NCBI RefSeq assembly: GCF_900105215.1
Contig: NZ_FOIP01000001.1
Coordinates: 2,606,501 to 2,670,500, forward strand
From: Lacrimispora sphenoides
GTDB taxonomy: Bacteria; Bacillota; Clostridia; Lachnospirales; Lachnospiraceae
Reading direction: 5' to 3'
DNA length: 64,000 nt
The notes under the pieces are model-generated. The model saw only the letters and a list, made by a program, of their open reading frames with translations, was not told the origin of the DNA and did no database searches. Shown here one piece after another: positions 7,201 through 15,494 of the stretch (position 1 is its first letter; each line of letters starts with the position of its first letter). A program made the translations under genes and the position numbers.

Positions 7201-9443
7201 GGATTAAGACTACCTGCCGGTATGATGCAATCAATCAGGTCATTCTAAGGAGAACTGGGGATACCCCATCCGGCCAAGGACGGGAGGTGACAAAATACAC
7301 TTATGACCGCTTTGGAAATGTCACGGCAATGACGGATGCCCGTGGCTATACGGAATACTATGAGTTTGACAAAGCCGGAAGATTGCAGAAAAAAACGGAC
7401 AGAAACAAGGACCAGACCGTTTATCAGCATGATGCCCTGGAACGACTGATAAAGGAAACCGTGCAAAAGAGAACTCCTGATGGAATGGCAGTCAGTGAGA
7501 GGGAGTACGCCTATGGTAAGAACGGCAAGCGGATTCGGGAAGTCAGCCGAGAATTCGTGGGAGGAAAACAAACCCTCCTCCTGGAGACGAAGTACCGTTA
7601 CAATAATAAAGGACAGCTAACACGCCAGGAAGATCCCGGAAATGTAAGGAAAGATTATACTTATGACATATATGGAAACCGGCAGTCCTTTCAACTGATT
7701 TGTGAAGGAAAGGCAAGCCCGGAGGTCAGTATGTATTACGTGTATGGTGACTTATACCGTTTAAAGCAGGTAAGAAAAAGTAACGCTGCCGGGGTGATAC
7801 TGGCAGAGTACGAATACGACGAAAAAGGCAACCGAAAAACCCTCCGCTATCCGCAATCCGGTATGGAAACCAGTTATAAGTATAATGACGGCAACCGGGT
7901 AATATCTTTAGAGAATAAACGGCAGGGAACTGTGATTACTGCATGGGAATACAGCTATGATGTAGATGGGAATATTCTAAGCAAAATTAATAAAGCCAAT
8001 TCTGCCCCAGTCACCATATCATATCAATATGACCGGCTGGGCCGTCTGACAGAAGAAGACTATTCCGACTGGAAGCGGACGATTTATACCTATGATGCCT
8101 ATTCCAACCGTATGAAAATGATGGTGGAAGGAAGAACAAAGGATGAGCTGGTCAGTGTTACCAGCTATGAGTATGGTTCGAACAACCGATTGGAAAAGGA
8201 GACAAAGAAGCAGGGGAAAACGACGGAAACTTATCGGTACCGTTATGATAATAATGGGAATGAGACCTTCCGGATTTGGGAGAAAACAGCGCCAACACCG
8301 GACTATCCTGGAAATGTCAAGTTATCGGGGAATTATCAAAAGGAGACTCCAACGGTTTATGAATGGAGACATTATGATGGATACAACCAGCTAATCCGAA
8401 TCAATCAGGACGAGAAAGAGATTACCTACCAGTACCGGGGAGATGGCCTGCGCCATAGCGCCCAAGTGAGGAAACTCACTGAAAGCCAGGGAAAAACGAA
8501 CCTGTATTGTTGGGATGGAAGCGATATTGTAGCGGAACAGGCGGACGGCGATAAAATGAAAACCTATTTAAGAGGAATCAATTTGATTGCCGGAGAAATA
8601 GACCATGTGGTATACTACTATATATTGAATGAACATGGGGATGTGACCCAGCTTTGGAGTCAAAACGGAACTTGTAAAGCCTCGTATGAGTATGATGCTT
8701 TTGGAACTGAGCGAAATCTAGATAAGGAGGATGATAATCCGTACCGGTATTGTGGCGAGTACTACGATTCGAGCAGTGGCACTTATTATCTCCGTAGTCG
8801 TTATTACGATCCAGTAACAGCTCGCTTTACAACAGAGGATAGTGTCCGTGCACGTAGGAAGAACATTTTTGATCCTTACGGAAATTATCAAGATATTCAG
8901 TTAAATGGTGGGGTATATGTTGATCGGACAAAAGGTCAATATATTGTAGATGATCCGCTTGGTTTGAACTTATATACCTATTGCCAAAATAATCCTATTA
9001 TGTTCACTGATCCAAGTGGGCACGAAGTTACAAAGGATAAGCCGCCGACAGACAATGAAGGATATGTTGCCCCTAAAGGAGGGCCTGTACAAGGCAAAGA
9101 TAAAAGCGGTAATAAAGGCTGGGTTGATAAGAATGGTAACATATGGGTACCAGTTCCTGATGGAAGTCCCAACGCTCATGGTGGTGGGCATTGGGATGTT
9201 CAACGGCCTGATGGAAAAGGATATGTTAACAAATACCCGGGTGGCGCTGAACGTAAGGGATCAGGCAAGGTGCCTAATTTACCTAAAGTTCCCAACAACA
9301 ATGCAGTAAAAGCAGTTGCTACTGGGGTAGCGGTTGCAGCTGGAGGATTTTTAATCTGGACAGGCGTAAAATGGATTACTGCAGCTCTCGTAGCCGCGCC
9401 AACTGGGGGAGTAAGTTTAGTCGTTGCCGCTGTAACGCCATAA
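4230..9443 (+). CDS. Rhs repeat polymorphic toxin (YD-repeat shell, C-terminal toxin)
   Basis: This 1,737-residue protein has an N-terminal Rhs-type domain (LPGRDGFDVSIARRYDS near 90-110) and dozens of YD repeats from about 640 to 1500. The conserved Rhs core follows (YYLRSRYYDPVTARFT near 1520, then GLNLYTYCQNNP and DPSGH near 1577-1600). The variable C-terminal tip of about 138 residues contains HGGGHWDVQRPDGKGY near 1650, resembling the polymorphic toxin type 37 (Ntox37) family. It ends in a glycine- and alanine-rich hydrophobic tail. About 30 residues sit inside the core before GLNLYTY, which is longer than usual. No signal peptide is visible, so the export route is unknown. The shell is known to encapsulate the toxin in this family. 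It is flanked by a TW-repeat gene and a candidate immunity gene. Confidence 0.9.
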   Translation: MNDKKIIEDYIDKNEWEAPDTNADEDVSGEVSSEAESLKIRVRRAALSSEYEFIETKQYPESPFNYFETNQVNAQLNTGNVQYDTTDFVLPGRDGFDVSIARRYDSGCANLVDMAPHVLGSVIRTGSINNTFYTSTYGLGHGWSFVLPSIETVQNFGWTWWPQLSTTRSYDYILHLEDGRSLRMNRDFDVFENYHLKDVEIDTKSGEIWHPYKADTPKSYHLIIKYKNGNRDYFNSNTGDGDRNMGRVDFKLVARQDRFGNTIFYNLKGSQGMEIVDTWGRTITLSRTNDGFVWELPEITAGNACKIAYHINRKGTQTLTEVIGPVGSLTEYNYETSRGYMKCASSGVIGNDPGTQYREYLLLKSVTYPNHASTQFTYDRKISINNSTGGYIDHFALTMKKDIADGAEYNKGEYNYTLDSELQNGKYIEYAKVTNHQDIVETYKFYSDGQLDIKEVKDHNNLISKSDYTYSNKLMIRAIDQVFDRNDQSKFLKKETNWTYSSDQKANVIKFKETYTDDPSSDQEIITEYGDYSLILKTERINGTDLIIEKNELHKDLGNRVIKYHRVYENGVLKEKTEYDYQDKANPYCVTNERKYFLADSGNLEQSGEYAETIYKYSSPSSTASRYTHNVISKEQTVIRDADGKLCDPIKEEFQYDNWGRMVYKKDSRNQVTTYRYDELGRFVVETLPPIDGNQALNETYYNDSLNFITTTDANHQKRRIQYTPFGQIQQVCLAVSKEPATGDVVLQDFRYNSWGELTEAVTYDGNGTAADNIRKTERYSYDSFGRVLSYTIPQVDYEEKHEYNEVFTDPADGMKYFREVKKVIGDAFAPDIVTECYKDQKDQVRKEFLAGKRVFTYIYDNAGNNISKIDDRNTERFEYDYAGRVVKSIRTDSGQERITSIQYDALGNKRFQWDEAGKRTEFQYDKAGRLVQTLAPFDHRSQKVKYYYDGAGNIICEKKTQKDGWQETQYVYDARNRLTDTYQYLSPGSWIKTTCRYDAINQVILRRTGDTPSGQGREVTKYTYDRFGNVTAMTDARGYTEYYEFDKAGRLQKKTDRNKDQTVYQHDALERLIKETVQKRTPDGMAVSEREYAYGKNGKRIREVSREFVGGKQTLLLETKYRYNNKGQLTRQEDPGNVRKDYTYDIYGNRQSFQLICEGKASPEVSMYYVYGDLYRLKQVRKSNAAGVILAEYEYDEKGNRKTLRYPQSGMETSYKYNDGNRVISLENKRQGTVITAWEYSYDVDGNILSKINKANSAPVTISYQYDRLGRLTEEDYSDWKRTIYTYDAYSNRMKMMVEGRTKDELVSVTSYEYGSNNRLEKETKKQGKTTETYRYRYDNNGNETFRIWEKTAPTPDYPGNVKLSGNYQKETPTVYEWRHYDGYNQLIRINQDEKEITYQYRGDGLRHSAQVRKLTESQGKTNLYCWDGSDIVAEQADGDKMKTYLRGINLIAGEIDHVVYYYILNEHGDVTQLWSQNGTCKASYEYDAFGTERNLDKEDDNPYRYCGEYYDSSSGTYYLRSRYYDPVTARFTTEDSVRARRKNIFDPYGNYQDIQLNGGVYVDRTKGQYIVDDPLGLNLYTYCQNNPIMFTDPSGHEVTKDKPPTDNEGYVAPKGGPVQGKDKSGNKGWVDKNGNIWVPVPDGSPNAHGGGHWDVQRPDGKGYVNKYPGGAERKGSGKVPNLPKVPNNNAVKAVATGVAVAAGGFLIWTGVKWITAALVAAPTGGVSLVVAAVTP

Positions 9444-9460
9444 AATGGGAGGAGAATATT

Positions 9461-10360
9461 TTGAATAGCAATTTACACGTGGAATCAGTCAATGGAGCTG
9501 CTTTGGAAGCATTAAGTCAAAACGAGGTATATCAAGCCCAAACTCTTTTTAGGCAAAATGCTAAGAAAAATCCTTGCTTCATAACTTTCAATAATTTGGG
9601 AGTGTTTCATGTTTTTGAAGGTTTAGTAAAATCTAATAATAGTGTACATAGGGCAACAAAGTTGGGTGTAGGATACTTAAAAAAAGCTGAAGCATATCAA
9701 AAATCAAATCTTACATTATCGGCTTTTGGATCGGTATGTTTTGACGCTAAGGACTACGAAGAAGCAAGTGAGTATTTTAGACAAGCATGTGAATTAAAAC
9801 CTGATTATGCTTCTCTATATAACTGTGGAGTGTCCTATTATATGCAAGGCAAATATGGTGAAGCGGTACAATGGTTTCAAAAAGCCTTTGCTATTTGTGG
9901 CGATGACGATTATTCTAAGGCGTCCGTACACTATGCTTTTTCATTGCTCTATAGCAATAGGAAAGAGTTTCTCGTAGCTTTTCATAAAATGTTTAAAGTT
10001 AAGGATGAAAGCATGGAATGGGAAAAGTTTATTTTGGCATATTTTGCTGACGATTTGCTAATGGCAGAAAGTCAAATCGAATCTATGTTAAAACACTTCA
10101 GCATCGACCTCCATGATATGGCAATTGTCTTTGACTGTTTACTTAAATTGGGTAAAGGAGAAAAAGCAACGGAATACTTGAAACAAAAAGTGGAGGCTTT
10201 GGAGGAAAGCGATTATAATATGCGACCTGAGATGAACCGAATGAAAAAGGCACTTTTTCAAGCTGACTATCGAGCAAAGTTGATTTCTGAGTATAGATAT
10301 AAAATACCGCTTATTAAACAATGTTGTTATTACGGTTGTAAACAGCACAATCCCATCTAA
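9461..10360 (+). CDS. TPR-repeat protein, candidate immunity protein for the Rhs toxin
   Basis: Starting at TTG 9461 behind GGGAGGAG gives 299 residues; a longer in-frame extension would overlap the Rhs gene and lacks a ribosome site. Residues ~15-150 contain tetratricopeptide-like helices (for example EEASEYFRQACELKPDYASLYNCG, interrupted, and KYGEAVQWFQKAFAIC). The gene follows the toxin tip by 17 bases and is more AT-rich than the toxin shell. This is the usual position and character of an immunity gene swapped together with its toxin. The immunity role is inferred from position; a regulatory TPR protein is possible. Confidence 0.6.
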   Translation: MNSNLHVESVNGAALEALSQNEVYQAQTLFRQNAKKNPCFITFNNLGVFHVFEGLVKSNNSVHRATKLGVGYLKKAEAYQKSNLTLSAFGSVCFDAKDYEEASEYFRQACELKPDYASLYNCGVSYYMQGKYGEAVQWFQKAFAICGDDDYSKASVHYAFSLLYSNRKEFLVAFHKMFKVKDESMEWEKFILAYFADDLLMAESQIESMLKHFSIDLHDMAIVFDCLLKLGKGEKATEYLKQKVEALEESDYNMRPEMNRMKKALFQADYRAKLISEYRYKIPLIKQCCYYGCKQHNPI

Positions 10361-10370
10361 TTTAATATGG

Positions 10371-10406
10371 CAGCCGCCTTGGGATCAATCTCTTGGCGGC
10401 TGTTTT
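10371..10406 (+). terminator. Terminator after the Rhs-TPR unit
   Basis: CAGCCGCC pairs with GGCGGCTG across a 16-base loop, and TTTT follows. Confidence 0.75.
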
Positions 10407-10650
10407 CATATAATGCTTTAAGAATCAAGTAAGTTAGAAAAGTCAATCGAAAGGTCTTGGATTTGGAGCAGCAACAGTGGGGCCTGCTGGAGTATCATGT
10501 TTGTGAGGAGCTTATATAAATTTAACGTGACATAAACATTAGTGTGCAATTTTTTAGTTTTGACACACTCCTATAGACGAAACGCTTTAACTACTTAACT
10601 TATTGGCATTGTCTGCAATACCAGCTACCGGTACAGTAACCTTTTTATGC
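10407..10650. other. Intergenic stretch with a possible Rhs tail scar
   Basis: No intact gene was seen. Bases ~10457-10504 can be read as a glycine- and alanine-rich peptide (FGAATVGPAGVS) that resembles the hydrophobic tails of Rhs toxin tips. It may be the remains of a displaced toxin end. The rest is AT-rich with no clear signal. Confidence 0.25.
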
Positions 10651-12441
10651 TCATTGGCTATAAATATCTTCATCATTTAAAATAGCTAATGTAATTTTTC
10701 CTGCCGTGCTTCCATTCGCCTGAGTCCCGCCCTGAATGTTTGTCGCAAACACATAGGTTTCATTTCCGGTCTCCACAAAGCCGATGAACCAGCCGTTTAC
10801 ATTTTTCCCTTCCACAGTCCCGGTCCCGGTTTTCCCGTACAGGGAAGCACCATTGGAAGAAGAGAGGAGTAAGGACTCTTTTACCGCCTTTATATTCTCC
10901 TGTCTGAATGGAAGATCATCCTGATAGAACCGAGCTAAAAGCTTCACCTGCTCAACCGGTGAAATCTTTAACGAAGATTGGATCCAGTAACGCCCTATTC
11001 CGCCGGATAAGTCCTTGTTACCATATCCGATAGTATCTAAGTATTGCTTTAACCTAGGCAGCCCGGTCTTTTCATCCAGGGAAGTGAAATACCAGTTAAC
11101 CGAACGCTTCATGGCAGTATCAAGAGTCTGGTCCTGGTTCCAGGCTTCAAAAGGGTAACTGGTCCCATCCCAGGAAAGCAGGGAGGCTTCCGGCGTTATG
11201 GTTCCAATTTCCAGAGCGGCTAAGGCACTGTAAATCTTATAAGTGGAATCCGGGGAAACCCTCCTTGTTCCGGCGTCACGATTATAGATGCAGTACTGTC
11301 CCGAATCTAAGCAATACAGAACAAAACAGCCATCGTATCCTTTGAAATAAGAGGATAAATCCAGCGTAGTTACATTTTCAGCCGTAAAGTCGTATTCTGT
11401 ACCAGTGTAGGCATCTGCAGACAATACTGGAATACAACCCAGCACCAGTGCTGCAATCACAGTAAAAAGAATTCTACTTTTCACCACACGCCACCTGGAT
11501 TCTTTGTGGTAACCGGCAATGTTCAGAATGCGCCTTTTTATCTCTTTCTTTGAGCCGCTGATACTGGCGGCGGAATAGGAAAATAAGGATATCTTTTCTG
11601 CAAAATTTATCAGCGTGCTTCCATAATCCAGATAGCTGTCCGAATCCAGGAGGGACAGGACTGATGAATCGCAGGCAATCTCCCGGTCGCTTCTCATTTC
11701 CTTAAAAGCAAACCAGACAAAGGGGTGGAACCAATAAATGATTTGTGCCAAAGCCATAAGCCTGTTTACCAGAAGGTCCTTGTGTTTGCAGTGTAAAGTC
11801 TCATGGAGAAGAATATACCGGATTTCCTTTTTGGAAAGCTCAGTAAGCATATTAATAGGAACAATGATGCAGGGATTCCATAATCCGGCCGCAATAGGAG
11901 AGGAGATATAAGCGCTGCTATAAATCGGTATTTCTTTTCTAACACCAGATTCATCCATACATGTTGCAAATAGTTCCCGTATCTCCTTATTCTGAAGTGG
12001 AAGAGAGGACCTTTTCAGCTGCCTGATTTTCCTGCTAGAATGGATATGAAAACCAGTCATTAATACCATGCCGGTGATCCAGATACCAGTTAAAACAGTT
12101 GGAAGTACCGGATGCGCTACACGGCTTACGGAAACAGAAAAATCCTGGAGAAAATATTCGGTGGCTGCCGCGGTCTTATAGGCAGCCCCTAAGGTACCTG
12201 CATGCTCAGGCGAAAAGGAGCCGCCCAAAAACCGCAGCAGCTTAAACGCATATCCAGGAAAAAGAAAAGAGCAGGGTAGAAATGGTGCAGCCAGCACAAA
12301 CAGAAACAGGAACCACAGATTGTACCGGATTCTTGCAGTCAGCTGTTGGTTTAATAATTTCCTGACCAGCAGGATTGCGGCAAGCAAAATGGCCAGGACC
12401 ACGCTGTTAAGACAAAGGCGTGTCATAAAAGAATCGAGCAT
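10651..12441 (-). CDS. blaR1: BlaR1/MecR1-family beta-lactam sensor-transducer
   Basis: This 596-residue membrane protein has an N-terminal M56 metalloprotease part: transmembrane helices, zinc motif HETLH at 213-217 with the downstream DREIACD at ~252-258, and a further helix near 325-340. It ends in an extracellular penicillin-binding sensor domain (about 360-596) with STYK at 399-402, SVN near 447 and KTGT at 537-540, as in class D beta-lactamase-like sensors. Acylation of Ser399 by a beta-lactam should activate the protease and lead to loss of the repressor BlaI. It is two bases downstream of blaI in one operon. No beta-lactamase gene is adjacent, so the regulated target lies elsewhere. 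Confidence 0.9.
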   Translation of the reverse strand: MLDSFMTRLCLNSVVLAILLAAILLVRKLLNQQLTARIRYNLWFLFLFVLAAPFLPCSFLFPGYAFKLLRFLGGSFSPEHAGTLGAAYKTAAATEYFLQDFSVSVSRVAHPVLPTVLTGIWITGMVLMTGFHIHSSRKIRQLKRSSLPLQNKEIRELFATCMDESGVRKEIPIYSSAYISSPIAAGLWNPCIIVPINMLTELSKKEIRYILLHETLHCKHKDLLVNRLMALAQIIYWFHPFVWFAFKEMRSDREIACDSSVLSLLDSDSYLDYGSTLINFAEKISLFSYSAASISGSKKEIKRRILNIAGYHKESRWRVVKSRILFTVIAALVLGCIPVLSADAYTGTEYDFTAENVTTLDLSSYFKGYDGCFVLYCLDSGQYCIYNRDAGTRRVSPDSTYKIYSALAALEIGTITPEASLLSWDGTSYPFEAWNQDQTLDTAMKRSVNWYFTSLDEKTGLPRLKQYLDTIGYGNKDLSGGIGRYWIQSSLKISPVEQVKLLARFYQDDLPFRQENIKAVKESLLLSSSNGASLYGKTGTGTVEGKNVNGWFIGFVETGNETYVFATNIQGGTQANGSTAGKITLAILNDEDIYSQ

Positions 12442-12443
12442 AA

Positions 12444-12827
12444 TCAGCGTTCCTCCTCTTGTCCGCCCAGAAGAAGCTTTCTCAGTTCTGCCAGGTCTTC
12501 GCTTGATACATAATCACTGTTTAAATAGTTGGTCACCATGCTTGATATCTTTCCGTTGTAGAAACGGTTTAAAAAATGATCATTTTCTTTCGTTAAATAT
12601 TCTTTTTTTTCCACGAGCGGGGTATAGACGAAAACACGGCCTTCCTTCCGATAGGTGGCAGCACCCTTTTGAACCAGTCTTTTTAAGAGTGTGTGAATGG
12701 TCTTTGGGTTCCAGCTGGTGGTCTTCACCAGTTTGTCCGTCACTTCGTTGGTACTGATGGGGGCATCATTCCATAGCACCTTCATTACCTCATATTCTGC
12801 TTCGGATATTTGCGGCAGTTGATTCAT
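12444..12827 (-). CDS. blaI: BlaI/MecI-family transcriptional repressor
   Basis: This 127-residue winged-helix repressor (ISEAEYEVMKVLWNDAPIS opening, then NPKTIHTLLKRLVQKG as the recognition region) has the usual family length. It precedes blaR1 by two bases and has its own consensus promoter. A TACA-N2-TGTA operator lies in the leader, so it should repress its own operon until BlaR1 signals. The start ATG at 12827 follows CAGGAGA on the minus strand. Confidence 0.92.
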   Translation of the reverse strand: MNQLPQISEAEYEVMKVLWNDAPISTNEVTDKLVKTTSWNPKTIHTLLKRLVQKGAATYRKEGRVFVYTPLVEKKEYLTKENDHFLNRFYNGKISSMVTNYLNSDYVSSEDLAELRKLLLGGQEEER

Positions 12828-12843
12828 ATGCGGTCTCCTGTTC

Positions 12844-12855
12844 TTACAATTGTAA
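12844..12855. promoter_or_regulatory. BlaI operator
   Basis: TTACAATTGTAA is a perfect 12-bp palindrome with the known BlaI/MecI core TACA-N2-TGTA. It sits 7 bases after the blaI -10 element. Confidence 0.8.
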
Positions 12856-12862
12856 TAATACT

Positions 12863-12891
12863 ATTATAAGAGCACGATGCAGGCATGTCAA
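12863..12891 (-). promoter_or_regulatory. Sigma-A promoter of blaI-blaR1
   Basis: On the minus strand TTGACA (12891-12886), a 17-base spacer and TATAAT (12868-12863) form a perfect consensus promoter. Confidence 0.85.
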
Positions 12892-13037
12892 TGAGTTCTA
12901 TGACTCTGTCTATTTGCAATCAGCGAAACATTAAAAATATAAACAGATTTTAAACATGGGACCGTCGGATATTGCATTTACTTAACAGCCATTTTTCCGT
13001 AAAATGAAACCATAAACAAACAAGGGAGGTTTAAGGG

Positions 13038-14480
13038 ATGAAATTAAGGAGATTAAGCGGCATACTGTTGGCAGGGCTGATGGCGGCTGGAACGCTGGCC
13101 GGATGTTCAGGGTCCAAAACAGATGCCACAACAGCGGCAGCAGGCGGACAGACGGCTGCTCAGACAGAAGCGGAAAAGACTCAGTCAGCAAGTGGGGAAA
13201 AAACTGTCATTAAGGTCTGGTCCAAAGACCGGCACGACGCCACCTATGTTCAGAAAAAGGTAGACGAATACAATGCAAGTAACACGGATAATATTCAGAT
13301 AGATTATCAGCTCTATACGGATAATTATGTGCAGGCCATTGATATGGCGGTACAAAGCGGGGAACTCCCTGATATTTTGGTACAGCAGGATCAGATGTTT
13401 GATAAATATGTAAACGAGGGTCAGTGGGCAGATTTTTATGATTACATGGATTCTGATATGAAAGAATATTTTAAATCTGTGGTTTATCCCGGTTACAACG
13501 AACTGGATGGAAAGCTGTATTTCATCCCAACCACCGGAACTACCTGCCGTCTTTTCTATAACAAAGAAATCTTTGACCGTGTAGGGATTACGGAACCACC
13601 AAAAACACTGGAAGAGGTGGTGGAGTATGCTAAAAAAATCAATACGGAATTATCCAAAGAAGGAATTTATGGATTTGCAGAAAATATGAAAAGTGCCAGC
13701 TCAGGCTTGCAGCGTTCCATGTGCGTCGGCCTGGATCGAGAGACCGGTCTGGTACGTGGATACGACTTCGTAAAGGGAGAGTACGACTTTTCACAGTGGG
13801 CAGATACTTTGAAGCTTTGGAAGGAACTGCTGTCCGACGAATGTGCGTTTCCTGGATGTGAATCACTGGATATCGATCCCTTAAGAACTCAGTTTGCAGC
13901 CGGCAAGATTGGTATGTATATGTCTTACAGCCATGCAGAGCCAGGGGTATACCAGAATCAGTTCCCTATGGATTCCTCTAAATGGGACTGCGTACCCATT
14001 CCAACCGTTGGCGGAAAAGCCACAGGAAAACAGTATTTTACCGGTACAGGAAGTTATGTTTTAAATGCAAAAAGTCCTAACGTGGATAAAGCATTTAAGG
14101 TTTATAAGGATATCTTTGCAAATGAAGATTATTTAATCGGATACTACGAAGGTGGATTTGGCGTAAGCATTCTTCCAAGTGTTATTGAAAAGGCAAAGCC
14201 AGGTAAAGATTTCCAGGATAAAAAATGGCTGCTCATCAGTGATATTGATGCCCTCCTTCCTAAGCCTCCTCACACTGCCTTCGCATCTGGTATGGTGGTG
14301 GAAGGTGAAGATATGTTTAAAACCTGCGAATCTATTTATTATGGAGACGCGGATATAGATTCTACCTTAAAGGATCTGACAGACCGTTACAATAAAGCGT
14401 ATCAGGAAGCAGTGAAAAATGGAAGCGGTCATGAAGTAAAGATTGAAAACTATGACCCGATGAATCCAACTTTACAGTAA
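13038..14480 (+). CDS. Extracellular solute-binding lipoprotein of a CUT1 sugar ABC transporter
   Basis: This 480-residue family 1 solute-binding protein has a lipoprotein signal (LLAGLMAAGTLAGC, Cys23) followed by a Ser/Thr/Ala linker. A maltose-binding-type fold begins near KVWSKDRHDATYV. It follows GGGAGG and heads an operon of two permeases, a sensor kinase, a response regulator and a heparinase-family lyase. Its substrate is therefore probably an oligosaccharide made by such a lyase, perhaps uronic-acid-containing; this is an inference from neighbours. A hairpin after its stop may keep it at higher dose than the permeases. Confidence 0.88.
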   Translation: MKLRRLSGILLAGLMAAGTLAGCSGSKTDATTAAAGGQTAAQTEAEKTQSASGEKTVIKVWSKDRHDATYVQKKVDEYNASNTDNIQIDYQLYTDNYVQAIDMAVQSGELPDILVQQDQMFDKYVNEGQWADFYDYMDSDMKEYFKSVVYPGYNELDGKLYFIPTTGTTCRLFYNKEIFDRVGITEPPKTLEEVVEYAKKINTELSKEGIYGFAENMKSASSGLQRSMCVGLDRETGLVRGYDFVKGEYDFSQWADTLKLWKELLSDECAFPGCESLDIDPLRTQFAAGKIGMYMSYSHAEPGVYQNQFPMDSSKWDCVPIPTVGGKATGKQYFTGTGSYVLNAKSPNVDKAFKVYKDIFANEDYLIGYYEGGFGVSILPSVIEKAKPGKDFQDKKWLLISDIDALLPKPPHTAFASGMVVEGEDMFKTCESIYYGDADIDSTLKDLTDRYNKAYQEAVKNGSGHEVKIENYDPMNPTLQ

Positions 14481-14484
14481 TATT

Positions 14485-14523
14485 GAAAGAGGGGCGCAAA
14501 ATCAGCGAGGCCCCTCTTTCTTT
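14485..14523 (+). terminator. Intra-operon hairpin after the binding-protein gene
   Basis: GAAAGAGGGGC pairs with GCCCCTCTTTC (11 bp) and is followed by TTTG. It is likely an attenuating terminator or mRNA-stabilising hairpin between the binding protein and the permease. Confidence 0.65.
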
Positions 14524-14543
14524 GAAAAGAAAGGAGTATGCAG

Positions 14544-15482
14544 ATGAAAGACTGGAATAGCAAAAGTGCCTTGCGGGGAAGTAAGATTGTGAAAAAAAAC
14601 CTGCAGGCCTATTCATTTATGCTTCCCAACTTGATTTTGTTCACCGTCTGTTCCTTATATCCGGTGGTGTGGACTTTGAAATATGTATTTTTCCAGTATG
14701 GGGGATATGGAACAGGAGTACCGAGATTTGTCGGCCTTGCAAATTTCGCCCGGGTGTTCCGGGATAAAGTTTATTGGGAAAGTGTGATCCATACTTTTAC
14801 ATACGGTTTCGGGAAGGTGGTTTTTATCATTCCTCTGGCCTTTTTTCTGGCATTTCTCTTAAATCAGCAAAAACGGGGGAATGGCGCGGCCCAGAGCATT
14901 GTATTTTTGCCTACCATTATGAGCTCCGCCGTCATGGGTCTGGTGTTTTATCTTTTATTCAATGCCTACAATGGTGAGGTCAATAAGTATTTAATGACGG
15001 CAGGTCTGATACAAAAACCCATAAACTGGCTGGGGAAAGAACATGCCATGAAAACCCTGATCCTGACAGCGGTCTGGGGCGGTGTGGGGAATTACATGGT
15101 ATATTTTATAGCCGGAATCCAGCAGGTATCCGGGGAAGCAATCGAAAGCGCCAGGATCGACGGGGCCGGCAAGATCCAGACCATCTGGTACATCATCATT
15201 CCAATGCTGGGCCCCATATTAAAGATTATACTTATGCTGGCGATCACCTCTGCGTTTCACGACATTACCAATGTGATGGTATTAACTGAGGGCGGCCCCA
15301 CCAATGCTACCATGGTCATGTCCCTGTACGGATACCGTTACTTCTTCCCCATTTCAGCGGCTGAAGCCACGGTTCCCCAATATGGCTACGGTGCTGCGGT
15401 CAGCGTCATATCCGCAGTGATCGCTGGTATGGTAACCGTAGGTTATCTGCGAATATCTAAAAAACTGGATGAAATTTATTAA
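14544..15482 (+). CDS. ABC transporter permease, CUT1 family (MalF/LplB type)
   Basis: This 312-residue permease has six predicted membrane spans. The EAA loop (EAIESARIDGAGKIQTIWYI) that contacts the ATPase lies near residues 195-215. I choose ATG 14544 because GGAG (14533-14536) gives 7-base spacing, while ATG 14538 is too close. It pairs with the next gene. No ATP-binding subunit is encoded here, so a shared MsmK-type ATPase elsewhere is expected, which is common for CUT1 systems of this group. Confidence 0.9.
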   Translation: MKDWNSKSALRGSKIVKKNLQAYSFMLPNLILFTVCSLYPVVWTLKYVFFQYGGYGTGVPRFVGLANFARVFRDKVYWESVIHTFTYGFGKVVFIIPLAFFLAFLLNQQKRGNGAAQSIVFLPTIMSSAVMGLVFYLLFNAYNGEVNKYLMTAGLIQKPINWLGKEHAMKTLILTAVWGGVGNYMVYFIAGIQQVSGEAIESARIDGAGKIQTIWYIIIPMLGPILKIILMLAITSAFHDITNVMVLTEGGPTNATMVMSLYGYRYFFPISAAEATVPQYGYGAAVSVISAVIAGMVTVGYLRISKKLDEIY

Positions 15483-15494
15483 GGAGGCGGCAGC

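Noticed and set aside
9371..9460. Extension of the TPR gene overlapping the Rhs C-terminus
   Set aside because: It would be read out of frame within the Rhs tail; TTG 9461 has a strong ribosome site.
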